Source: Caprella mutica (Eukaryota; Arthropoda; Malacostraca; Amphipoda; Caprellidae). From it: DNA of 64,000 bases. Below are positions 32,505 to 46,609 of this stretch, one piece after another. A program made the translations under genes and the position numbers. The stretch covers positions 1-64,000 of the forward strand of contig CANNZV010001465.1 in assembly GCA_947561585.1 (NCBI GenBank), in the 5' to 3' direction. The notes beneath the pieces are model-generated. The model was not told the DNA's origin, made no database searches, and saw nothing but the letters and a program-made list of their open reading frames with translations. The first letter of the stretch is position 1. Each line of letters begins with the position of its first letter.

Positions 32505-34695
32505 TGTGATGATGTACTATCAGAGAAAAGAGTCACTGTGATGATGTACTATCAGAGAAAAGAGTCACTGTGATTATGTACTATCAGAGAAAAGAGTCAC
32601 TTTAATGATGTACTATCAGAGAAAAGAGTCACTGTAATGATGTACTATCAGTGAAAAGAGTCACTGTGATGATGTACTATCAGAGAAAAGAGTCACTGTG
32701 ATGATGTACTATCAGTGAAAAGAGTCACTGTGATGATGTACTATCAGAGAAAAGAGTCACTGTGATGATGTTCTATCAGAGAAAAGAGTCACTGTGATGA
32801 TGTACTATCAGAGAAAAGAGTCACTGTGATGATGTACTATCAGAGAAAAGTCACTGTGACGATGTACTATCAGAGAAAAGAGTCACTGAGATGATGTACT
32901 ATCAGAGAAAAGAGTCACTGTGATGATGTACTATCAGAGAAAAGTCACTGTGACGATGTACTATCAGAGAAAAGAGTCACTGTGATGATGTACTATCAGA
33001 GAAAAGAGTCACTGTGATGATGTACTATCAGAGTAAAGAGTCACTGTGATGATGTACTCTCAGAGAAAAGAGTCACTGTGATGATGTACTATCAGAGAAA
33101 AGAGTCACTGTGATGATGTACTATCAGAGAAAAGTCACTGTGACGATGTACTATCAGAGAAAAGAGTCACTGTGATGATGTACTATCAGAGAAAAGAGTC
33201 ACTGTGATGATGTACTATCAGAGTAAAGAGTCACTGTGATGATGTACTCTCAGAGAAAAGAGTCACTGTGATGATGTACTATCAGAGAAAAGAGTCACTG
33301 TGATGATGTACTATCAGAGAAAAGTCACTGTGACGATGTACTATCAGAGAAAAGAGTCACTGTGATGATGTATTATCAGAGAAAAGAGTCACTGTGATGA
33401 TGTACTATCAGAGAAAAGAGTCACTGTTATGATGTACTATCAGAGAAAAGAGTCACTGTGATGATGTACTATCAGAGAAAAGTCACTGTGAGGATGTACT
33501 CTCAGAGAAAAGAGTCACTGTGATGATGTACTACCAGAGAAAAGAGTCACTGTGATGATGTACTATCAGAGAAAAGAGTCACTGTGATGATGTACTATCA
33601 GAGAAAAGAGTCACTGTGATGATGTACTCTCAGAGAAAAGAGTCACTGTGATGATGTACTATCAGAGAAAAGAGTCACTGTGATGATGTACTATCAGAGA
33701 AAAGTCACTGTGACGATGTACTATCAGAGAAAAGAGTCACTGTGATGATGTATTATCAGAGAAAAGAGTCACTGTGATGATGTACTATCAGAGAAAAGAG
33801 TCACTGTTATGATGTACTATCAGAGAAAAGAGTCACTGTGACGATGTACTATCAGAGAAAAGAGTCACTGTGATGATGTACTATCAGAGAAAAGAGTCAC
33901 TGTGATGATGTACTATCAGAGAAAAGAGTCACTGTGATGATGTACTATCAGAGAAAAGAGTCACTGTGATGATGTACTATCAGAGAAAAGAGTCACTGTT
34001 ATGATGTACTATCAGAGAAAAGAGTCACTGTGACGATGTACTATCAGAGAAAAGAGTCACTGTGATGATGTACTATCAGAGAAAAGAGTCACTGTTATGA
34101 TGTACTATCAGAGAAAAGAGTCACTGTGACGATGTACTATCAGAGAAAAGAGTCACTGTGATGATGTACTATCAGAGAAAAGAGTCACTGTGATGATGTA
34201 CTATCAGAGAAAAGAGTCACTGTGATGATGTACTCTCAGAGAAAAGAGTCACTGTGATGATGTACTATCAGAGAAAAGAGTCACTGTGATGATGTACTAT
34301 CAGAGAAAAGTCACTGTGACGATGTACTATCAGAGAAAAGAGTCACTGTGATGATGTACTATCAGAGAAAAGAGTCACTGTGATGATGTACTATCAGAGA
34401 AAAGTCACTGTGACGATGTACTATCAGAGAAAAGAGTCACTGTGATGATGTACTATCAGAGAAAAGAGTCACTGTGATGATGTACTATCAAAGAAAAGAG
34501 TCACTGTGTTGATGTACTAGCAGAGAAAATAGTCACAGTGATGATGTACTCTCAGAGAAAAGAGTCACTGTGATGATGTACTACCAGAGAAAAGAGTCAC
34601 TGTGATGATGTACTATCAGAAAAAAGAGTCACTGTGATGATGTACTATCAGAAAAAAGAGTCACTGTGATGATGTACTATCAGAAAAAAGAGTAC
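32505..34695 (+). repeat. 32-bp satellite with higher-order 190-bp period
   Basis: About 69 units containing GTGATGATGTACTATCAGAG and AAAAGAGTCACT. A 30-bp variant lacking AG (AAAAGTCACTGTGACG) recurs at 32941, 33131, 33321 and 33701, steps of 190, 190 and 380 bp, so blocks of five 32-bp plus one 30-bp unit were amplified together. It ends close to the right subterminal region of the hAT-type element. Confidence 0.95.
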
Positions 34696-34917
34696 TATCA
34701 GAGTTAACAGTATAAATTATTAGTTTTTAAATTGTATAGTAAATGTACTTGGTACTTCAAAGTACTTTAAAAAGTACTTGGTACTTGTACTTTGAAAGTA
34801 CTTTTTTATTTGAGTACTTGGGCAACTACTTCAAGTACATTGATTTACGAGTACTTGTACTTAGTACTTAAGTACTTTCGATGTACTTTTTGCCCATCTC
34901 TGCCTATTTCATTTATA

Positions 34918-35010
34918 AGGACGTGAACAAGGAACTGATCCAAATACCCCCTTCCTAGTTCACTTCCCTAATTGATTTAGAGGCGCAAAGTAGGAAGGGG
35001 GTATTTTTAA
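34918..35010. other. Palindromic DNA flanking the hAT-type insertion
   Basis: GGACGTGAACAAGGAA at 34919 is the inverse of TTCCTTGTTCATGTCC at 28266, so the hAT-type element entered the loop of a short hairpin. Just beyond, AATACCCCCTTCC (34946) pairs with GGAAGGGGGTATT (about 34995). Confidence 0.7.
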
Positions 35011-35045
35011 ATTAATTTTTCGTAAATTTAATCACCTTTTACATG

Positions 35046-35520
35046 ATTAAACTAGATTATGTGCACTCGGTAGAGCGCATACCTTCGCCCCCGCTTATCA
35101 GTTTGCTACTAAAATCTAAGAAACTGGTAACTGGATAGTGACCAATCGACTCACCAAGTTTCATGCAATATGGTTCAATACTTTTTGAGTTATAAATGAC
35201 CTTTATTTGTTAGAATACTTTTGGAGTTATCGAGTTGTAAATGGCCTTGACCTTGATCTTTGAACCGATCGCTCCCAAAATCTAACAAAATGGTTCCTGT
35301 ATATTGACCAATCGTCCAACCAAGTTCCATGCATTATGGAACAATACTTTTTGAGTTATAAATGACCATGACCTCGACCTTTGACCGAGTCGCTCTCAAA
35401 ATCGTTTCATCAAATTACAGGCAATTTGGTTGAGCACTTTTTCAGCAATGCGAATAACATGACAAATAAATAAATAAATGCAGTCAATAATATATACTTC
35501 CCTTATTCTGCGGAGGTAAA
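35046..35520 (+). repeat. Dispersed repeat R, near full-length copy
   Basis: Begins CTAGATTATGTGCACTCGGTAG with a tRNA D-arm-like stretch, then tandem-like text on GACCAATCG, CCAAGTTTCATGCA, TTTTTGAGTTATAAATGACC and TTTGACC, an AAATAAATAAAT tail, and a terminal GCGGAGGTA that is nearly the complement of TACCTTCGC near the start. It could be a tRNA-derived SINE or a MITE; I cannot decide. Other copies: 7018-7195 and 60473-60925. Confidence 0.75.
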
Positions 35521-35529
35521 TAATATTGC

Positions 35530-36780
35530 GCTAAGATATATTAATTGAGAGAAAATCTAGTACCTTAACTACATAATAATACCAAAAAAGAAATTGAAAT
35601 TCAGCAAATTTAACAATATCGTTAAAAAAACATTAATATGCGTTACGCTTATGCTGTCTGAATATACTAGATATGGCCCTGTCAGTTTGAGATTGGACTA
35701 CATATACTACACAAATTTCAGTTGCTACCAAACAGATACGCGTATGTCAAACATTTAGGTTTATAATAATCATATAAATGTGTAGTTACTGTAGTACATC
35801 TCATTAAAATATTATATTTTTTTATCTACTTAATTTTTATCCCTCTATCCTTTCCATACCTTGGCTATGTTGGTTTAAAACTATGGAGACAAATTGAATA
35901 TTATTAACCCAGATCCTATTTAACAAATTATTTTTTTCAACTATTTGAAAATATTTTAGGCATTTTTTAAACAACGTATTTCAAAAATATTGTTACTATG
36001 ACCAAAGAATAACATTTCAAATAAAGCAAACTACTGAAAGGGCCTAATATGTTTTCGTTCAATCCTTCCACACAATAAATTTGTCATTACATTTATATTA
36101 GTTATATCAGGTTAATAGGAAATTTCTATCTGATTGGTTACTGCGGGTCATGAAATAACTATGCAAAATAATATTCAGATAGTATATTTTGAACACATAA
36201 AAGACATGAAAATAATGACAGGTAATTACTATATCACGAGATGCAGAAAATAACCATGCAGTCATATTATGTGAACACAAAGCATATAGAAAGATGACAA
36301 CCTCCTTCAACATTATTACTTAGCCTACATAAATAAACTCTCTGTATTCTACTTTAATATGCACACTATAATGCTATTCAACTGTCATCTAATATACTAA
36401 CTTTCAGAACAGTATTTTATTACTTTGGCTTCATTGATATTATGTATAACTTATATAAGTTCAAGCATTAATTTTACCTATTCTAGTTTTTATTGAAGTA
36501 GGGTTTTGAGATAAAACTTTAGTGCACAACAAGCACAAAGAAAATGGTGAACAGAGTAGCTAGTGTAAAAAGAATAAAATTCGAAATAAACCAAAGACCG
36601 TTAAACGAATCAAATGCTACAAACTAATTTTTGCAATGAAAGTTATTCAAGAGTGAAAGATAGAAATCTAAAATTTCTCTGATAGGAAATGAACCTAACT
36701 AAAAGGAGCGGTAAACAATAAAAAGGAAGGATGGAGAATCAATCCCTATCCTAATTAATCACAGCTAAATGCCTCTTTCC
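35530..36780. other. AT-rich DNA downstream of TMBIM
   Basis: No gene recognised. The right part is the probable TMBIM 3' UTR. A TTTATT at 36489-36494 (AATAAA on the minus strand), 440 nt past the stop, is one possible poly(A) signal. Confidence 0.4.
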
Positions 36781-36789
36781 TTAACGTAA

Positions 36790-36925
36790 AAGGAATCTTT
36801 CAAGATATATCTTTAGACATCCTTTTCAAGATATATCTTTAGGTATCCTTTAAGATATATCGTTAGGTATCCTTCAAGATATATCGTTAGGTACCTTTCA
36901 AGATACATTCTTAGGTATCTTTCAG
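36790..36925 (-). repeat. About 25-bp tandem repeat in TMBIM 3' UTR
   Basis: Five to six copies of CTTTCAAGATATATCTTTAG with small changes, starting about 10 nt after the stop codon on the transcribed strand. Confidence 0.85.
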
Positions 36926-36933
36926 GAGCCATT

Positions 36934-39866
<2,933 letters not shown>

Positions 39867-40194
39867 TATTTAGTATCAATGAGAAGATATTTAGAAATAA
39901 GTTGGTAATCTGGAAGAATAAACATTGAGAGATTATATAATTTCAATGATTATCTTCTAAAATAGTTTCATGTTTAATATAATTCAACTCTGCATATCAT
40001 GTCCAGTGTCACCTGACTCTCAGATAATTTAATTTGAGATAGAGTTACTCTCAGCCCTCAGGCTTTTGCCTCTCAGTTAGCTTTATAACATATCGAATTA
40101 TTTGGACTAAATTGCTATCTGAAAATAAATCATTTCAAATCAACAAATTTTCATAATCTCCCTGACTCCATCACCCTTCAGGCCTCAGCTCCAG

Positions 40195-40345
40195 CAAGAC
40201 TGCAGGAACTGTTAAACCATTCTCCAAGAAATTCTATATTTCTGTTTCTGTTCTCATTAAAATACAAGTAAATATTAAAATATAGCTAGGAGAAAATAAT
40301 TCAAATTAAGGTTAAAATTAAATCTTAAAAATGTCCCATAATCTG
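40195..40345 (-). mobile_element. CCAGTCTGCAG-family MITE, diverged copy
   Basis: Starts CAAGACTGCAGGAACTG and ends ATCTGCAGTCTTG. The interior TTCTCCAAGAAATTC and TCTGTTCTCATTAAAATAC matches 19577-19679 and 43252-43395. No clear duplication. Confidence 0.6.
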
Positions 40346-40796
40346 CAGTCTTGCTGCTCTTGCAGACTGGCAAAGATCTTTGGAGACATATTTTGAGGGA
40401 AAATATATCTTTGTAAGATCTTGGAGACACTTTCCTAATTAATTCCTATGTTTACATGTAACATGTAGATGTATCCAGCTAGTAAAGCATGTCCAAGCTC
40501 GCCATTTTGATGATGAGTTTTTGAGTTATTTTAAGCCCTTCAGTTGTAAATGGTGCGAAATATTATCAAATATCTAATCTACAATGTTATTTTCAATATT
40601 TTGGAGAGAATTTATTATATTTGATTATTAGATAATAGATCATTTAGGAGAGAAATTTGGAGAGCTGGAAAGACAAATGGAGAGTTTACTATTTTAGTTG
40701 GACATGTATTTATTGGAGACATTTTGTAGAATTCTGGTTATTTTGGAGACAGAATTGCAGTTTGGCGTTTGCCACACTTTTCAGACTGGCTGCTGG

Positions 40797-41032
40797 CCAG
40801 ACTTCATTTCATGGTAAATTCCACCGACTTGTCGGTGGAATTTTTCTTCAGTGGAAATAATATTCTGGCAAAGTCGGTGGATTCTTAGCGATTTATTCCT
40901 ATCTTACCATTAATTTTTGGTGGAAAAATGGGTAAAATGTTGGTGGATCAGCAAAATTACTGAAAATTTATGGTGAATTTTTTCAGCTTTTACAAAAAGT
41001 CAGTGGGATTTTGTGCACCAAATACAGACTGA
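40797..41032 (+). mobile_element. hAT-type MITE, family CCAGTCTGTATTT, copy 4
   Basis: 236 bp with the perfect 8-bp duplication GCTGCTGG at 40789-40796 and 41033-41040. The interior has CCACCGACTTGTCGGTGG and GTGCACCAAATACAGACTG as in the SERINC-intron copies. Confidence 0.88.
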
Positions 41033-41170
41033 GCTGCTGGCAGACAATGTTTATTGTTTCAAAGGCTGGAAAATTGTAAGCAAATTTTTGAGCCAAAATT
41101 TCAGAGCCAAGCCAATTTGGCTCAATTTTTGAAGATTTCAAGCCAAAATTGACATGGGAACAGAGGAATT

Positions 41171-41423
41171 CCATGTTTCAAAGTGTAGCAGGAAAGTCAC
41201 CAGTTTAGAGAGAAAATGGATCCAGGTCGCCACATTTAAGATACTTTGAAAGAGAAGTTTGTCTTCAAGGTGAAGATTTTACACTTAAAAACATCATTAT
41301 ACGTCATGCCAAATGCATGAGTATCTCTCGAGACTGTTTTGGGATTGATTAACTTGTTATTTACATGTTTTTCTACTTATTTAACCACTCAATTGGCGAC
41401 TTTGTCCATACTTCAAAACATGG
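41171..41423. mobile_element. hAT-type MITE, family CCATGTTTCAAAG, copy 2
   Basis: 253 bp, CCATGTTTCAAAG...CTTCAAAACATGG, with flanks GAGGAATT and TAGGAATT (7/8). Same family as 18917-19186. Confidence 0.82.
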
Positions 41424-41737
41424 TAGGAATTAATTAAAATTTAAAGCCAATTAGATATATCTGAGTTTTGACCTATTGAAATCTAATTGGCTTTAACTGA
41501 CATTGTGACATACTCTGTAACATGGCTGGCAGACTGGATTTTGAGCACTTCAATTGCAAATGGAGACTAGAGAGAAATAGCCTATCTAATTTTATATTTT
41601 GCTATTTATTTTGGAAAGAAATTATGATGATAATTTGATAACTTTGGAATTTGGAGAGAAATTCAGCTTTACTCTTTTTCTTTTAGAGAAAACTGGAGAG
41701 TTTAGGTTTATGAGGCATGAGCCATACTATTTTAGTA

Positions 41738-41966
41738 GGGTCAAGCAGGTAAATCTAAACTGCGGCACCGGGCACCCTAACAAACTGCGGCCCCTAACAA
41801 CAGAAGCATCATGGCTTCAAAACATTCGTTAAAAAATTATATTGATAAATTATAGCATGCACTGCGCTTCTTTTGGTAGGTATGAAACATTTTAATGTAA
41901 TTTCGGTTCAGAATGTTTTAGAGACTCTTGAGAAGGCTGCAATTTACCTGCATGACCCTATTTTTA
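41738..41966. mobile_element. Possible MITE with GGGTCAAGCAGGTAAAT ends
   Basis: GGGTCAAGCAGGTAAAT at 41738 is the near complement of ATTTACCTGCATGACCC ending at about 41964. GCGGCACCGGGCACCC inside is also found, diverged, at 37959. Fragment of the same end at 30585-30602. Confidence 0.5.
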
Positions 41967-42049
41967 TTTTACTTGGCAGTTGGCATGATGATGAGTGATG
42001 ACCTATGTTAGCCTGTTAGGTAGTAGGTATATGGGCTACTAGCTATATG

Positions 42050-42266
42050 CCAAGTAAAATAGTATGTCTCATAAACTTGCCATTTGTCTCTCCAAAATTC
42101 AACAAATTCTCTCCAAAATGATCAAATTATCATTAATTCTCTCTTAAATAACATTATAGCATAGGAGAAAAATAGATAAAACTCGCCATTTGCAATTGAA
42201 GGGCTCAGAATAACTGTCACAAACTCGCCATTAAAATGGCGAGTTTGGACATGCTTTATTACTTGG
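42050..42266. mobile_element. hAT-type MITE, family CCAAGTAA, copy 2
   Basis: 217 bp, CCAAGTAAAATAGTATG...TTATTACTTGG, with the perfect 8-bp duplication GCTATATG (42042-42049, 42267-42274). Confidence 0.92.
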
Positions 42267-42765
42267 GCTATATGCAGATAATTTAGGAGAAATTGAACAT
42301 ATTTTGGTCTTTGGAGGCATCATCAATCATATTATTTTAGTAATTTTACTTGGGCAGGTCAACAAGAGAGATACGTATCTAAAAGCTGAGCGGCGCACCA
42401 GATTACGGCGCACCAGATTACGGCGCACCACTGTACATCCTATTAGATACCTAGGTAATTTGAAAGAAGATTATTGATATATGGAATGAATTTGATAATT
42501 TTTGAAGGCTATCAAATTTATGACCGACAGTATTTGAATCCATTGTTTATACTATACAGTTTAATTCTTAGATTGAGATATTTAATTTGGAATAGAAAAT
42601 AAAAAAATTCATAGAAAACTAATAAATATTATTTTATGGGGTAACTATTGTAAACTTTCTGTCTGAGGTCAGTGAGATGTAAATAAAACTGTCAGTTATA
42701 GTACATGTATGATGTATCTGCCATCTGAGGGTGCCGCACTGCCGCCCCCCAAACTCCCCTGCCAG

Positions 42766-42981
42766 CCAAGTATAATAGTATGTCTCATAAAATGATAAAC
42801 TCACCATTTGTCTCTCCAAAATTCTCTCCAAAATGATCAAATTTTCATAAATTCTCTCCAAAATAGCATTGTAGCATAGGAGAAAAACTGATAAAACTCG
42901 CCATTTGCAATTGATGGGCTCAAAATAACTGTCACAAACTCGCCATTAAAATGGCGAGTTTGGACATGCTTTTTTACTTGG
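42766..42981. mobile_element. hAT-type MITE, family CCAAGTAA, copy 3 (in FB3)
   Basis: 216 bp, CCAAGTATAATAGTATG...TTTTTTACTTGG, with the perfect 8-bp duplication CCTGCCAG (42758-42765, 42982-42989). It splits the shared core of FB3 at its CTGGCAGG box. Confidence 0.92.
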
Positions 42982-43021
42982 CCTGCCAGGTCATTAAACA
43001 ATCATGAAGTGTGCAGTACAA

Positions 43022-43420
43022 CCAGATTGTATTTGGTGAATTGGTGGTAAATTCCAATGATATGTCGGGAGATATTCAATTTCTCTAATAAAAAATTCCT
43101 GCGATGTCGGAGGATATTTAGCTATTAATTCCTATATTGCCATTAATTTTTGGAGGAGAAACTGGAAAAATGTTGGGAGGACTAGACAAATTGATCAAAA
43201 CTGTTGGCAGCTATTTCTCAGATTTTTAAAAAAAGTCAGAGGAGTTCAGTGCCAGTCTGCAGAACATGGGACATTTTTAACATTTTCTGTGCGAACAATC
43301 CTTAATTTCCTCCTATATTTACATGTATTTTACTGAGAACAGAAGCCTAAATAGAGGATTTCTTGGAGAACAGTTCACCAGTTCCTGCAGTCTGGGTTCA
43401 GTGCACCAAATACAAACTGG
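43022..43420 (+). mobile_element. hAT-type MITE CCAGATTGTATTTGG, in FB3, itself split
   Basis: CCAGATTGTATTTGGTG...GTGCACCAAATACAAACTGG, with flanks CAGTACAA and CATTACAA (7/8). It contains the 43252-43395 element. Confidence 0.85.
43252..43395 (+). mobile_element. hAT-type MITE CCAGTCTGCAG, innermost
   Basis: 144 bp, CCAGTCTGCAG...CTGCAGTCTGG, with the perfect 8-bp duplication GTTCAGTG (43244-43251, 43396-43403). The best preserved copy of this family in the window. Confidence 0.92.
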
Positions 43421-43574
43421 CATTACAACAAACTACATAACAGACAATTATGTTGAAATCATTGATAGAAGAATGTTAGTGGTGCGCCATATTGTAGTGC
43501 GCCGTTATGTGGTGCGCCGCTCAGCTTTTAGATACTGTTGACAACTTGACAAGAGATGACACTCAGTCACACAC

Positions 43575-44005
43575 CCAGTCTGCAGTTTAGGAGACATTTT
43601 TTAGTATTTTCTGTGCGAACAATCCTTAATTTCTTCCTATATTTACGTAAATTATACTGAGAGCAATTAGCAAAAGCCAAAATAACCAGTCTGCAGAATG
43701 CGTCTCTTCTCCCGCAGAGACTTTAAATTGAGAGAGAGCTGCTCTCTGACTCTCAGCAGCAGATTTAGAATCTCCCGCAGCTAAATTAATGGTAGCATAG
43801 GAATTAATTCAAAATCTCCCGCAGCTAAATTAATGGTAACATAGGAATTAATTCAAGATCTCCCGCAGAGATCTCAAATTTCTAAAATTCAATCAAAAAC
43901 TCCCGCAGAGAGTCTTGGAAAAATGCTCCATATTCTGCAGACTGGCAAAATAAGAGTATTTCTTGGAGAAGTTGAGAACAGATTATCAATTCCTGCAGTC
44001 TGGTC
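43575..44005. repeat. Mosaic of CCAGTCTGCAG-family pieces
   Basis: CCAGTCTGCAG-like ends at 43577, 43689, about 43936 and 43995, and a short repeat on ATCTCCCGCAGCTAAATTAATGG near 43770-43860. Nested or tandem MITE remains; borders not resolved. Confidence 0.55.
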
Positions 44006-44109
44006 ACACTCACACAAAACCTTCAATGTTCTGTGCTCAGTCATGAGTCATAGTAGGAGAATGTATTGGCCGAGAGTCAGGACCAGCGAAGATGCCCAGG
44101 AGCATGACA

Positions 44110-45130
44110 GGACTCGAGTAAAGTAAAAATTGGTTAGAGGAGATTTAAAAAGGGGGAGGGAAGAAGTACATATAGATACTTAACACGATTATAAAGATAG
44201 CCTAACTTCACGGACTCAGTAAATACTTCCGTGACTAACGGTGACTTTGGGTAGCAGTGACTCGAGCAGCTAGAAATTGTCTTCTTCAATGAAGTGGACG
44301 GAAAACCCTCTAATGGATATAAGAATTGTCTACTATTGCACCACATACGTCAAAGATTGCACCCGTGACTTGGGATAAAAATCCGACTAATAGATGTGAG
44401 ATGATGTGAGATCAGAGAACATGTTCAGAAGGTGAATTCATTGTTATTGAAAAGTTCCTATTATCATTTATTAGCAGCTAATGGGCTTTACATTATTTCA
44501 ACATACTAATTGTTCTTAACTGATCATTTTTATCATGATCAATGAGAGACTCAGAGAGAGTTTTTCAGCTAGGAAAATATGAAGAATATCATAATTTCAT
44601 AAATAGCCAAATTACTGTATACTCCAGTCCAGTGTCCACCACCCGAAAATCGTAACTATTTTTACAACTTTATAATTGACTTAAGTGTCCATATGAAATA
44701 GTTTCCATAGTTAATTTAGTAGGCGTCAATGAAATTATGTTATACCTAGATATAGATATTAGATTACAATTTTACATAATTAATATAACCCTATAAGTGC
44801 ACCGGTATATTAGGTAGGTATAAATTAAATATAGGGTAAGAACCGAATTATCGGACGAATCGAAATATCGGACAAATCCAGTTCAACCGCCCAAATATCC
44901 TATATATTAAACTTAATGTGACCAAGCGAAGGATAAATCAGCTGCTATATATACCATGTACAATTTAATGCATTTCAATTTCGTGAAGATCATTGACAAT
45001 GCAGAGAAATAACAGACAATTAGGTATTTTGAATCCCATTCATATCATTTTTAAGCACACGATGTTATAAAAGTGACGTAAATTGCAACAAACGTAACTT
45101 ACGACCTAACTGCTCTAGACCGCTTGGACA
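44110..45130. other. DNA without recognised gene
   Basis: Nothing coding. GTAAGAACCGAATTATCGGA at 44827 is a lone end of the 30187-30350 MITE family. Confidence 0.45.
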
Positions 45131-45137
45131 AGTGTAA

Positions 45138-46575
45138 AGCTTGTCGCCCACCTGATCGGATCGGAAACGACGCGGAAGCTTACGAAGCCTCGGAACGGAC
45201 ACGAAACGACGTTCGTACGCACACCAGTTCAGATGACTTCGGAAGAGAAACAATGCCGACATCACAATACTTGTAAGGTTGTAAGAATATAACAATTAAG
45301 AGTTAAAATTTATTGATCATGACAACTATTTTATACGATAGGTATTTGATTAAAAAAATTCAGTAGCATCGTGTTGTTTTTAATTTTCAGTTCGAATCTC
45401 TCTAATTTATTATCATACTAGTTATCATACCCCATTAAAATTAATGTTTTTTCCCCAAAAAAAATATATGTTGAAAACAATATATATAAAAACAATATAT
45501 ATAAAAAAAAATTAGTGAGAAACATATGAAAAAATTTATAAAAAAAATTATGTATAAACAAATGTATGCAAGTAAAATTTATATAAATGAAATGTATGCA
45601 AATGAAATGTATGTTAATAAAATGTATGCAAATAAAATGTATGCAAATAAAATTTATGCGAATAAAATGTATGTAAATGAAATGTATGTAAATGAAATGT
45701 ATGTAAATGAAATGTATGTAAATGAAATGTATGTAAATGAAATGTATGTAAATGAAATGTATGTAAATGAAATGTATGTAAATGAAATGTATGTAAATGA
45801 AATGTATGTAAATGAAATGTATGTAAATGAAATGTATGTAAATGAAATGTATGTAAATGAAATGTATGTAAATGAAATGTATGTAAATGAAATGTATGTA
45901 AATGAAATGTATGTAAATGAAATGTATGTAAATGAAATGTATGTAAATGAAATTCATGTAAATGAAATTCATGTAAATGAAATGTATGTAAATGAAATGT
46001 ATGTAAATAAAATTCATGTAAATGAAATTCATGTAAATATAATTCATGTAAATAAAATTCATGTAAATAAAATTCATGTAAATAATATTCATGTAAATAA
46101 TATTCATGTAAATAAAATTGATGTAAATAAAATTGATGTAAATAAAGTTGATGTAAATAAAATTCATGTAAATAAAATTCATGTAAATAAAATATGTTAT
46201 TCTTCTTAGTTATTTCAATAACTTTTCGTGATCTGATTTATAATCATTAAAGTTAATTGAATTAAACTAATTGATTATGTATTAATATCAACGTATTCAT
46301 CACGCAGTAGGATATTCACAGCTATTCCAATCTTCCATCTCCATCCCAGTCTCTCCAAATACCGTTCTGCGCATGCGCAATCTCTCGGACGCATCAGAAC
46401 TATCAGAAAAATATTCTTTCAAACATATCCGCGACGTTTCCGTTCCGATCCGACGCGTCGTTTCGTTTCCGATTCGAGCAGGTGGGCGTTAGCACGTTCA
46501 AATGTATGGTTAAGATATTTGTCTGATGCTTCGTGTCCGTTCTGATGCGTCGTTTCCGATCAGGTGGGCGACAAA
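45138..46575 (+). mobile_element. TIR element with 15-bp minisatellite interior (copy B)
   Basis: The left end CTTGTCGCCCACCTGATCGG (45139) and the right end, reversed, TTGTCGCCCACCTGATCGG, are inverted repeats continuing into GAAACGACGC. The middle is the 15-bp array. No coding capacity; the superfamily is unknown because no target duplication could be read. Copy A at 1-1199 carries the same parts rearranged. Confidence 0.8.
45590..46195 (+). repeat. 15-bp minisatellite in copy B
   Basis: About 40 units of ATGTATGTAAATGAA, very uniform in the centre and diverging on both sides (ATTCATGTAAATAAA at the right), the usual picture of homogenisation by unequal exchange. Frames of 227 and 254 aa on the two strands are artefacts. 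Confidence 0.96.
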
Positions 46576-46609
46576 CTGTTGCTCCTATGAATAACAATTA
46601 CGAAATAAA

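Larger units (their letters stand above)
28289..34902. mobile_element. 6.6-kb hAT-type DNA transposon with 8-bp target duplication
   Basis: The left end CAGAGATGGGCGGGAAAGTA and the right end (reverse complement) CAGAGATGGGCAAAAAGTAC form the terminal inverted repeat. Flanks are a perfect CCTATTTC at 28281-28288 and 34903-34910. A CAG start and 8-bp duplication are hAT hallmarks. Subterminal regions (28300-28450, 34735-34890) are dense in AAGTACTT, AGTACTTG and similar, the kind of short repeat bound by hAT transposases. No transposase frame is seen. The interior holds a 122-bp tandem repeat, a nested foldback element, a nested MITE, a candidate spliced transcript and two satellites. Confidence 0.92.
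42371..43548 (-). mobile_element. Foldback element FB3: shared core with GGCGCACCAGATTAC arms
   Basis: Inverted arms GTATCTAAAAGCTGAGCGGC (42376) and its complement ending 43535, each continuing into a short tandem of GGCGCACCA. A possible 8-bp duplication ACAAGAGA lies at 42363-42370 and 43549-43556, which sets these limits; the extreme ends do not pair well. The interior, read on the minus strand, is the FB1 core (GTAGTTTGTTGTA, CTTCATGATTGTTTAATGA, CTGGCAGGGGAGTTTGGGGG). Two other elements have entered the core, at 42766-42981 and 43022-43420. Confidence 0.75.

Noticed and set aside
45418..46209. 227-aa and 254-aa frames of MYVNE- or FIYIH-type repeats
   Set aside because: Translation of a 15-bp minisatellite inside a transposon; open on both strands.
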